Below, one piece after another: positions 1 to 5,079 of a stretch of 5,079 bases of DNA (position 1 is its first letter; each line of letters begins with the position of its first letter). The notes beneath the pieces were generated by a model, which had not been told where the DNA came from, did no database searches, and was given only the letters and a program-made list of their open reading frames with translations. The translations under genes and the position numbers were made by a program. The stretch covers positions 1-5,079 of the forward strand of contig CALEDW010000011.1 in assembly GCA_937949585.1 (NCBI GenBank), read 5' to 3'. This DNA is from an uncultured Acidimicrobiia bacterium (GTDB taxonomy: Bacteria; Actinomycetota; Acidimicrobiia; IMCC26256; CALEDW01).

Positions 1-2
1 CG

Positions 3-1007
3 TGCTCGGGCGAGCTCGTGGCGGTTGCGGGCATGGGCGTGTACCCCAACCTCGGGACCCAGGACGCGTTCCTCTGCGTGCGCCGTGGCGACACCCACCA
101 CGTGGTCCGGGCCTCACGGCGCCTCGGCGACCGGATGGACACCCGGGTGGGACCGTTCCGCCTCGAGGTGCCGGAGCCGCTGCGGCGGCTGCGGTTCGTG
201 CTGGAAGCGGGCGACTACCCGCTGGCGGCCGAGCTGGAGTGGCGGGGGACGATCCCGGCGTACCTGGAGCCCCGCCAGCACATCCGCCGGCACGGACGGG
301 TGCTGTTCGACACGGTCCGCTTCGCCCAGACCGGGCGCTGGCGGGGCCGCCTCGCGGTGGGGTCCGAGGACTTCGCCGTCACCCCCGACCGGTGGTGGGG
401 GACCCGCGACCGCTCGTGGGGGGTGCGCCCCGTGGGCGAGGAGGAGCCGGCCGGGATCCGGGCCGGGACCCCACAGCTCGTGGGGATCTGGAACTACGCC
501 CCCATCGACTTCGGTGACTCGGCGCTGCTGTACATGTGCCAGGAGGAGCCCGACGGGACCCGTACCCTCGAGGAGGCGGTGCGGATCTGGCCCGACCCCG
601 ACCGTCCCCCCCAGCACCTGGGCCGTCCCGAGTTCGAGCACCGCCTCGATCCCGGAACCCGGATGATCACCACCCCGTCTAGGCTGCGGTTCCCCGAGGC
701 GCCGGCCGGGCCGCTGGAGGTGCGGGTCGTGCCGCTCGTGCACGCCTACGTGGCCGTCGGCACCGGCTACGGGGTCGGTGACGACTTCCGGCACGGGGCC
801 TGGCGGGGTGACCTCGTGGTCGAGCACCGCAGCTGGCCGATGGCCGAGCTGGACACCTGGGCGTGGTACGGGATCGTGGACCACGTGGCGCGATTCGAGG
901 CCGACGACGGCCGGGTGGGCTACGGGCTGCACGAGCACGGCTTCTTCGGCCCCTACCCGCGCTACGGGCTCCACTCCGGCACCGACGTCGCGCCGGGCGG
1001 CGGCTAG
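3..1007 (+). CDS. CrtC/AttH-like lipocalin-type hypothetical protein (5' truncated)
   Basis: The reading frame is already open at the left edge, so the true start is probably upstream. A GTG at 18 is the first in-window start codon, but it falls inside what reads as the conserved motif GMGVYPNLGTQDAF, so it is unlikely to be the initiator. About 334 codons remain. Counting from the GTG, the features are an N-terminal beta-rich half, a Trp/Arg-rich signature PDRWWGTRDRSWGVRP (about 123-138) and a second beta-rich half to the end. The layout resembles the two-domain lipocalin-like fold of hydroxyneurosporene synthase (CrtC)/AttH-type proteins, and I recall similar actinobacterial proteins under DUF7064/DUF7065 names. 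No catalytic residues can be assigned, and no signal peptide or membrane helix is visible in the part seen. Function is unknown; a lipid or terpenoid substrate is only a fold-based guess. It converges on the GH26 gene and overlaps its end by 4 bp. Confidence 0.82.
   Translation, partial: CSGELVAVAGMGVYPNLGTQDAFLCVRRGDTHHVVRASRRLGDRMDTRVGPFRLEVPEPLRRLRFVLEAGDYPLAAELEWRGTIPAYLEPRQHIRRHGRVLFDTVRFAQTGRWRGRLAVGSEDFAVTPDRWWGTRDRSWGVRPVGEEEPAGIRAGTPQLVGIWNYAPIDFGDSALLYMCQEEPDGTRTLEEAVRIWPDPDRPPQHLGRPEFEHRLDPGTRMITTPSRLRFPEAPAGPLEVRVVPLVHAYVAVGTGYGVGDDFRHGAWRGDLVVEHRSWPMAELDTWAWYGIVDHVARFEADDGRVGYGLHEHGFFGPYPRYGLHSGTDVAPGGG
1004..1007. other. Shared CTAG: overlapping stop codons of convergent genes
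   Basis: The palindrome CTAG supplies TAG to the plus-strand gene (1005-1007) and TAG to the minus-strand gene (1004-1006). There is no intergenic space for a conventional terminator between the two convergent genes. Each transcript must therefore end inside the other's coding sequence or rely on Rho, so the 3' ends are likely to be antisense to each other. Confidence 0.85.
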
Positions 1008-2521
1008 CGGGCCGACCAGCGCCCCTCGCCGTAGCGTTCGTCGGCCACCCCGGCCCGGAAGATCTCCGTGGCCCGCCGCGACGACTCGATCCGCCAGTCG
1101 TTCCCGTTCACCGAGTGGTTGAACCAGACGAACCCGATGATGTCGGGGTAGCGCGGCAGGGTCTCGAAGAAGCTCGTCATCCACTCGGCCTTCTTGCCGC
1201 CGATCTCCGTTGCCCCCACCTCGGTGAGCACGATCGGCTTGGCGGTGAACGTGCGGAGCTCGTCGAGGGTGGAGCGGTAGGTGTTGTCGAAGGTCGCCGG
1301 CTTCGCCCGTCCGTCGGGCTCGTAGATCACCCGGCGGTAGTAGCCGACCACGCCGACGAAGTCGACCACGTCGTCCCCCGGGTACAGGGGGGCGAGCCGC
1401 ACGCTGGGCCGGCCGGTGACCACGTTGGGGCTCCAGACCCAGATCACGTTCGTGGCGCCGGCCGCTTCGAAGCGCGACCAGACGTGCCGCCACGCCTGCA
1501 CGTACTCGCCCCGCTGGTTGCCGTTGCGTTCCTCCGACCAGGGGAACCAGTTGCCGTTCATCTCGTGCGCGAACCGAATCGCCACCGGGAGCCCCAGGTC
1601 GCGCACCGCAGCGGCGTAGGCGTCGATGTAGGGATCCCAGGTCCCGTCGATGATCCGGGCCAGCTTGATCCCGTCGTTGGCGTTGTCGTAGCCGGGCTGG
1701 TCGGGCTGGATGGTGGCCCGGGGCTCCCAGGTGATGAGGGGCAGGGCCCCCCGCCGCCAGGAGCGGATCACCAACTCGGGGTTGAAGTCCCGGTCCCAGC
1801 CGTGGAACCAGTGGATGAGGTTGGGTCGCTTGCCGGCCCGGGACACGAAGATCTCGAAATCCTTGAAATCGTGCGGGGCGTCGGGGGTCGACACGCCGTA
1901 GTAGACGCGGCTCGGGGCCAGCAGCTCGGCCATGGTCGGGGTGGCCGGCAGCGGCTCGGGCGGCGGGGGGGGCGGCGGCGCCGGCCACACCGGCACCGAC
2001 GGCGGCCGGGTGGGGTCGACCGGGAGCAGCGAACAGGCGATCCCGTCGTCGTTGCGGGGACCGGGCGGCCCGTCGAGGCCGTACGGGTCGTTCAGGTCGG
2101 CGATGTACGCGGCCTGCGCGTCTTGTTGCCAGCGGAAGTCCGCGCAGCTGACGATCCGCGGCCCGTCGGGCAGGGGGCGTTTGCCGGGGCGGGTCGTCGG
2201 GGGCGACGGCCGGGTGGGACCCGGCATCGGGGCCCGCACGACCCGGGTGCGTTCCCGCAGCACCCGCACCGTGCGGGTGACCACGACCCGAGGCACGTTC
2301 GGGGCACCGTCGAGCGCCGAGCGGCCCCGGGGTGGGCGCAGCGGCCGCCGGGTCCCGTCCCGGGCACCGGACCGTTCCGTGTCCGAGGTGGGCCGATGGG
2401 CGGCGTCGGCGACGAGGCGTCGGTCGCTGCCCCCCGCCGGTGGGGTCGGCGAGGTGTAGACGAACACACCGATCCCGACGAGGGTCACGCTCAGCGCGCC
2501 GAAGGTGAGGCGGTTAGCCAC
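1004..2521 (-). CDS. GH26-type glycoside hydrolase with N-terminal Excalibur-like domain
   Basis: A 505-residue exported or membrane-anchored hydrolase. Residues 5-22 form one hydrophobic helix (signal peptide or anchor). Residues 23-120 are an Arg/Pro-rich, low-complexity linker, probably crossing the cell wall. Residues 125-166 form an Excalibur-like domain with C126 and C163 and the remnant NDDGIAC. A proline linker follows (seven Pro at 182-188), and the catalytic domain spans about 204-500. Family 26 hallmarks are FAHEMNGNWFPW, with E320 as likely acid/base, and VLTEVGA, with E434 as likely nucleophile. VWSPN at 362-366 also fits. Family precedent is beta-1,4-mannanase, with lichenase and beta-1,3-xylanase also known, so the exact substrate is open. 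The GTG start at 2521 has GGAG 9 nt upstream and overlaps the synthase stop by 8 nt, suggesting translational coupling. Likely role: trimming or releasing the polymer made by its upstream partner. Confidence 0.9.
   Translation of the reverse strand: MANRLTFGALSVTLVGIGVFVYTSPTPPAGGSDRRLVADAAHRPTSDTERSGARDGTRRPLRPPRGRSALDGAPNVPRVVVTRTVRVLRERTRVVRAPMPGPTRPSPPTTRPGKRPLPDGPRIVSCADFRWQQDAQAAYIADLNDPYGLDGPPGPRNDDGIACSLLPVDPTRPPSVPVWPAPPPPPPPEPLPATPTMAELLAPSRVYYGVSTPDAPHDFKDFEIFVSRAGKRPNLIHWFHGWDRDFNPELVIRSWRRGALPLITWEPRATIQPDQPGYDNANDGIKLARIIDGTWDPYIDAYAAAVRDLGLPVAIRFAHEMNGNWFPWSEERNGNQRGEYVQAWRHVWSRFEAAGATNVIWVWSPNVVTGRPSVRLAPLYPGDDVVDFVGVVGYYRRVIYEPDGRAKPATFDNTYRSTLDELRTFTAKPIVLTEVGATEIGGKKAEWMTSFFETLPRYPDIIGFVWFNHSVNGNDWRIESSRRATEIFRAGVADERYGEGRWSAR
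2514..2521 (-). other. 8-nt stop/start overlap (translational coupling site)
   Basis: On the minus strand the sequence GTGGCTAA holds both the GTG start of the GH26 gene and the TAA stop of the glycosyltransferase, in different frames. GGAG sits 9 nt before the GTG, inside the last codons of the synthase. Ribosomes finishing the synthase could therefore restart on the hydrolase. This supports one polycistronic message and roughly matched output of the two proteins. Confidence 0.8.
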
Positions 2522-3842
2522 GGTACGCGACTCCGGCGGCGATGAAGCAGGCGGCCAGCAGGTACGGGATCGCGGCGTAGGGGTTGATCCGGCGCCGACG
2601 CTCGCCGTCGAAGGCGTTGCGGCGGGTGCCCCAGCCGTCGTTTCGGGCCATCCGCATGAACCCGTACATGCGGATGGGCATGAGCAGGCAGGTGTTCAGC
2701 ACGGTGAACAGGGGGAGCATCCACAGATCGTGGGGCTTCTCCTCGAAGTGGCGGGCCTGGCGTAGGTAGGCGGAGATCCACGTCGCCGCCAGGGTGAGGA
2801 CCACGATGAGCGTGATGCCCACCGCCCGGCCGTACCCGAAGGTGATGCCGGCGTAGAAGTTCACCCGGTCGCCGGTGAGGGCCCGGTACGCCCACCCGGT
2901 CCCTGCCGCCAGCAGCAGGAACGGCATCACGATGTCGGACACGTAGAACAACGCCAGGATCGGGGTGTGCCGCAACATCCACGGCAGCATTCGCAAGGTG
3001 TTGTACTGGCTGCCCCGGGCCCAGCGGAGCTGCTGCTTGGCCAGCTTGCGCAACCCGACCGGCGCGTCGGTGTAGACCCGGCTCGTCGACTGGTAGACGG
3101 TCTTGTAGCCCTGTTTGAGGCACTCGTTGGTGAGCGTCCGGTCGTCGCTCACCTCGAGGAACACCCCGAGGAACTTCTCGTTCAGGAAGTTCGGCATCGC
3201 CTGCTCCAGGATGAACCGGCGGAAGGCGATGGTCCGCCCGGGCAGGCAGCCCACCTGCCCGAGCACGCTCATGGCCGGCATCGAGTAGCGGACCCGGATG
3301 CTCTCCAACCAGTCGGCCCAGCGGGTGAGGGTGTTGCGGTCGGCGTCGACGATCCGCTGGTTGGTGGTCACCCCACCCACCTTGCGGTTGGCGAACGGCT
3401 TCAGCAGCTCGCGCAAGGTCCCGTCGGTCCACAGGGTGTCGGAGTCGACCAGCACGACGATCTCGCCGGTCGCCCGCTCGAGCCCCTCGCGGATGGCGTT
3501 GCGCTTGCCCGGTACCGGCGTCCAGGTCCAGGTGACGCCCGGGTAGCCGGCGCAGACCCGCTCGAGCTTCTCGTTGCGGGGCCCGTTGATCACCACGATC
3601 ACCTCGTGGGGCCGCTGCTCGGTGATGAGGTCGAGCACCTCGTGGAACAGTCCGACCGGTTCGTCGACCACCGGGATGATCACCGACGCGGTGGCGGGGT
3701 AGTCCTGGGTCCAGGGTCGGTAGCGACGGGAGAGCGCGCACTTGAGGGCCCACAGCAGCCAGGTGAGCGCGACGAGGACCGAGAACACGTACACCCGCCC
3801 GCCGTGCAAGGTCTCGCGAACTTGCAGGAAGAAGATGAACAC
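2514..3842 (-). CDS. Processive family 2 glycosyltransferase, polysaccharide synthase-like
   Basis: A 442-residue membrane glycosyltransferase of the hyaluronan/chitin/cellulose-synthase type. It is predicted to add NDP-sugars to a growing beta-glycan on the cytoplasmic face and pass the chain through its own membrane helices. One helix lies at about 16-37, followed by a GT-A domain. Motifs are SVIIPVVDEP (53-62), GKRNAIREG (112-120), the metal-binding DSD at 133-135, SDDR at 232-235 with the likely catalytic Asp, and QQLRW at 270-274, which is typical of processive synthases. Four C-terminal helices lie near 293-316, 340-360, 375-395 and 422-440. The nucleotide-binding Asp region reads VVINGPRN (83-90), with Asn where Asp is usual. 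The GTG at 3842 is chosen because no start codon precedes it in frame for a long stretch; GGAG lies 10 nt upstream. GTGs at 3794 and 3788 are alternatives. It is the first gene of the operon with the GH26 enzyme. The sugar is unknown. Confidence 0.92.
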   Translation of the reverse strand: MFIFFLQVRETLHGGRVYVFSVLVALTWLLWALKCALSRRYRPWTQDYPATASVIIPVVDEPVGLFHEVLDLITEQRPHEVIVVINGPRNEKLERVCAGYPGVTWTWTPVPGKRNAIREGLERATGEIVVLVDSDTLWTDGTLRELLKPFANRKVGGVTTNQRIVDADRNTLTRWADWLESIRVRYSMPAMSVLGQVGCLPGRTIAFRRFILEQAMPNFLNEKFLGVFLEVSDDRTLTNECLKQGYKTVYQSTSRVYTDAPVGLRKLAKQQLRWARGSQYNTLRMLPWMLRHTPILALFYVSDIVMPFLLLAAGTGWAYRALTGDRVNFYAGITFGYGRAVGITLIVVLTLAATWISAYLRQARHFEEKPHDLWMLPLFTVLNTCLLMPIRMYGFMRMARNDGWGTRRNAFDGERRRRINPYAAIPYLLAACFIAAGVAYRG

Positions 3843-4025
3843 CGGTCCCTGGCTCCGGAACGTTCGCGGTCGTCCGTTGTGCCTCGAGGTGTTTCTCGGC
3901 GGCGGGCGGGTTCGAACTTGAGCGTGCGCCGCGGGAACCCCGGTGTGGACCTTCGACCCTGGCCCGCCCGGTGCGGGTGTGGTAGTCGTCGGACGATCGA
4001 TGCCGTGGGAGGGGAGGTGCGCGCC
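3843..4025. promoter_or_regulatory. Divergent intergenic region with short palindromes
   Basis: This 183-bp gap separates the start of the glycosyltransferase operon (leftward) from the small membrane protein (rightward), so it should hold promoters for both. I found no convincing -35/-10 pair on either strand. It does contain two 8-bp palindromes built from GAAC/GTTC half-sites: GAACGTTC at 3858-3865 and GTTCGAAC at 3910-3917, with centres 52 bp apart (about five helical turns). An 11-bp inverted repeat, TCGTCGGACGA, lies at 3986-3996. These are candidate operator sites only. The first lies just upstream of the ribosome binding site of the synthase gene. The palindromes are short enough that chance cannot be excluded. 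Confidence 0.4.
4011..4017 (+). promoter_or_regulatory. Strong ribosome binding site for the small membrane protein
   Basis: GGGGAGG lies 8 nt before the GTG at 4026, the best Shine-Dalgarno match in the window. It decides the start of the downstream gene, because the same frame stays open far upstream with no better initiator and the GTG at 4017 overlaps the site itself. Confidence 0.75.
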
Positions 4026-4382
4026 GTGGCGGTCGAGCAGCACGGGACCGATGTCGAGGTGCCGGGGCGTGTGGAGCTGCCCGTCGCGCCGGTCGGCGCC
4101 GACGAGGTGGTCGACGAGCGCCAGATCCGGGCCGAGCACACCTTCTGGCGGCGGGCGACGATCGGTGCAGCGATCGGGATGGTCGCCGGGGCCGGCGGGT
4201 GGGCGCTGCTGGTGTTCCTGGCCCTGGCCGGCAGCGACTGGGACCTGGGGCCGGCCCTGCTCATGGGTGCGGCGGTCGGGGTGTTCGCCGGGGCGTTCCT
4301 CGGTGGGTGGGCCGGGGTGATGACCGGCTGCGGGGTGCTGGAGGCCGCCGAGCACGCCCAGCGCCACGACCGCGCCGGCTGA
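4026..4382 (+). CDS. Small two-helix glycine-zipper-like membrane protein, unknown function
   Basis: A 118-residue protein I do not recognise. A charged N-terminal segment (about 1-47) lacks a signal peptide and ends HTFWRR. Two hydrophobic stretches follow at about 48-72 and 79-104, rich in Gly and Ala with GxxxG-like spacing (GAAIGMVAGAGG, then MGAAVGVFAGAFLGGWAG). Such spacing favours tight helix-helix packing, as in glycine-zipper proteins and in the C-terminal halves of some bacterial stress-associated membrane proteins. The short tail, EAAEHAQRHDRAG, is hydrophilic. The start is fixed by the GGGGAGG site 8 nt upstream. The gene is divergent from the polysaccharide synthase operon and is followed at once by inverted repeats. 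The hydrophobic pattern and strong ribosome binding site argue for a real gene; no function is assigned. Confidence 0.75.
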   Translation: MAVEQHGTDVEVPGRVELPVAPVGADEVVDERQIRAEHTFWRRATIGAAIGMVAGAGGWALLVFLALAGSDWDLGPALLMGAAVGVFAGAFLGGWAGVMTGCGVLEAAEHAQRHDRAG

Positions 4383-4401
4383 GGTCGGCCCCGGGCCGAC
4401 C
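4383..4401 (+). terminator. GC-rich inverted repeat directly after the stop codon (possible terminator)
   Basis: The arms GGTCGGCCC (4383-4391) and GGGCCGACC (4393-4401) are perfect complements around one central C. In RNA this would fold as about 7-8 bp with a 3-5 nt loop. It starts on the base after the TGA of the small membrane protein. No T-tract follows, so it would be an atypical intrinsic terminator, as is common in high-GC actinobacteria, or an RNA 3'-end protector. Confidence 0.5.
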
Positions 4402-4443
4402 CGGGGAGCCTCCCCGCACCCGGACGGGGGTGGCGGTGCGGGG
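4402..4443. repeat. Two overlapping, mutually exclusive inverted repeats
   Basis: A first hairpin pairs CGGGGAG (4402-4408) with CTCCCCG (4410-4416). A second pairs CCCCGCACC (4412-4420) with GGTGCGGGG (4435-4443), a perfect 9-bp stem with a 14-nt loop. They share bases 4412-4416, so only one can form at a time. They fill the gap before the coiled-coil gene. They may extend the upstream termination region or act in the leader of the next gene; the sequence does not decide which. Confidence 0.45.
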
Positions 4444-4488
4444 TAGGGCGTGTGAAGATGCCCGGTCCCCGTGCCGAACACTCCTGCG

Positions 4489-5079
4489 ATGCCGTCCCCC
4501 GCCCGGTCGCGGCCGTTCCGCCTCGTGGCCCTCGTGGCGTGTGTCTCCGCCGCCTGCGGGCTGCTGCCCGGGGCGGTCCGATCGGCGGCGCCGGTCCCGT
4601 GGGCTCCTGCGGGGGGCACGGCGACGGACCCGGCGGTGCGCATCGCCGGGCTCACGGCTGCGGCGCAGCGGGCGCAGGCGCGCCTCGACGTCGCCACCGC
4701 CAGGGTGGTGCAGGTGCGCAGCGCGCTGGCCGCCGCCGCCGCGCAGCTGGCCGAGGCCGCCGCCCGCACCGACGCCGCGAGCCGGGCCGCCGAGGCGGCC
4801 CGGCTCGCGGCCGAACGGGCGCGCCGGCAGGTCGAGACGGTGGCCGCCGCCGCCTACCGGGAGGGTGCGGGCGGCGGCGCCCTCGCCCGGCTGCTCTCGT
4901 CGGACTCGATCACGGAGCTCACCTATCGACGCGAGCTCGTGGGGCGGGTGGCCGCCGAGCGACGGGCGGCGATCCGGCGGTCCCGACGCGCCGAGGCCGC
5001 GGCCCGCACCGCGGAGGTCGCGGCTCGGGCCGCACGGGAGGCCCTCGCCGTGCGGGTCGCGACCCTGCGCGAGGCGTTG
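4489..5079 (+). CDS. Secreted coiled-coil protein, probable N-terminal part of a cell-wall hydrolase (3' truncated)
   Basis: The frame is open for 197 codons to the right edge. Residues 1-35 look like a signal peptide: Arg-rich MPSPARSRPFR, then a hydrophobic stretch LVALVACVSAACGLLPG. Cleavage is unclear, because Cys18 and Cys23 only loosely resemble lipobox sites. Residues about 50-122 are an Ala/Arg/Glu-rich coiled coil. A break follows at AAYREGAGGGALARLLSSD (121-139) and SITELTYRREL, then a second coiled coil from about 152. This coil, Gly-rich hinge, coil plan is typical of the N-terminal regulatory domain of RipA/PcsB-like peptidoglycan hydrolases, usually followed by NlpC/P60, CHAP or M23. 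No catalytic domain is visible here, so hydrolase activity is inferred. The start is uncertain: GTG at 4471 is in the same frame, and neither codon has a clear ribosome binding site. TGTGAAGAT at 4451-4459 could be an extended -10 for a near-leaderless message. Confidence 0.75.
   Translation, partial: MPSPARSRPFRLVALVACVSAACGLLPGAVRSAAPVPWAPAGGTATDPAVRIAGLTAAAQRAQARLDVATARVVQVRSALAAAAAQLAEAAARTDAASRAAEAARLAAERARRQVETVAAAAYREGAGGGALARLLSSDSITELTYRRELVGRVAAERRAAIRRSRRAEAAARTAEVAARAAREALAVRVATLREAL

Noticed and set aside
114..1988. Long minus-strand open frame opposite the lipocalin-like gene and in another frame of the GH26 gene
   Set aside because: The translation is Arg/Pro/His-rich with no domain logic. 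It is a GC-driven shadow over two genes with clear family motifs in other frames.
863..2545. Long plus-strand open frame antisense to the GH26 gene
   Set aside because: The composition is typical of an antisense shadow (Val/Asp/Arg/Gly repeats), and the opposite strand encodes a recognisable catalytic domain with both active-site Glu.
2491..3753. Minus-strand open frame overlapping the glycosyltransferase in another frame
   Set aside because: It has no hydrophobic segments or motifs; the GT2 frame holds DSD, DDR and QQLRW plus membrane helices.
3911..3927. Possible LexA (SOS) box around TTCGAAC
   Set aside because: The actinobacterial consensus TCGAAC-N4-GTTCGA is matched only in its first half; the second half is GCGTGC.
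2967..4025. Upstream extension of the small membrane protein frame
   Set aside because: It is antisense to the GT2 gene and lacks domain content. The strong GGGGAGG site 8 nt before GTG 4026 marks the real start.
4525..4560. Lipoprotein lipobox in the coiled-coil protein (Cys18 or Cys23)
   Set aside because: LVAC leaves too short a hydrophobic core, and SAAC lacks the usual Leu/Val/Ile at -3. A type I signal peptide is at least as likely, so no lipoprotein call is made.
3843..4769. N-terminal extension of the glycosyltransferase frame
   Set aside because: The frame stays open by GC bias only. The extension is low-complexity Pro/Arg/Thr, lies antisense to two plus-strand genes, and has no start codon near the GT2 domain before GTG 3842.
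1..5079. tRNA, rRNA, CRISPR array, insertion sequence or attachment site
   Set aside because: No cloverleaf, regularly spaced repeats, transposase or integrase motifs, or long terminal inverted repeats were seen on reading.

Overview
The window is very GC-rich and densely coding. It has frequent GTG starts and proteins rich in Ala, Arg, Gly and Pro. The gene content is a CrtC/AttH-like hypothetical, an Excalibur-type domain fused to a glycoside hydrolase, and a RipA/PcsB-like coiled-coil protein. This fits a high-GC Actinomycetota chromosome, possibly Acidimicrobiia or a related environmental lineage. The lineage is an inference from composition and protein style, not a marker-gene result.

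Layout. (1) 3-1007, plus strand: the 3' part of a two-domain lipocalin-like hypothetical protein, cut by the left window edge. It converges on the next gene and the two stop codons share a CTAG. (2) 3842-1004, minus strand: a tight two-gene operon. A membrane-embedded processive family 2 glycosyltransferase (hyaluronan/cellulose-synthase-like) comes first. A membrane-anchored or secreted GH26-type glycoside hydrolase with an N-terminal Excalibur-like domain follows, and its GTG start overlaps the synthase stop by 8 nt. (3) 3843-4025: a divergent intergenic region with short palindromes. (4) 4026-4382, plus strand: a 118-residue two-helix, glycine-zipper-like membrane protein of unknown function with a strong ribosome binding site. 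(5) 4383-4488: a gap packed with GC-rich inverted repeats. (6) 4489-5079, plus strand: the N-terminal part of a secreted coiled-coil protein resembling the N-terminal domain of peptidoglycan hydrolases, cut by the right window edge.

How the genes fit together. The core is a synthase plus hydrolase pair, the same logic as cellulose synthase with its periplasmic endoglucanase. The GT2 would polymerise and export a beta-linked polysaccharide, and the GH26 enzyme outside the membrane would trim, release or edit it. The polymer cannot be named from sequence; GH26 precedent points to beta-mannan or mixed beta-glucan. The last gene also looks like an envelope protein, so much of the window appears devoted to the cell surface. 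No RNA genes, mobile elements or CRISPR arrays are visible.
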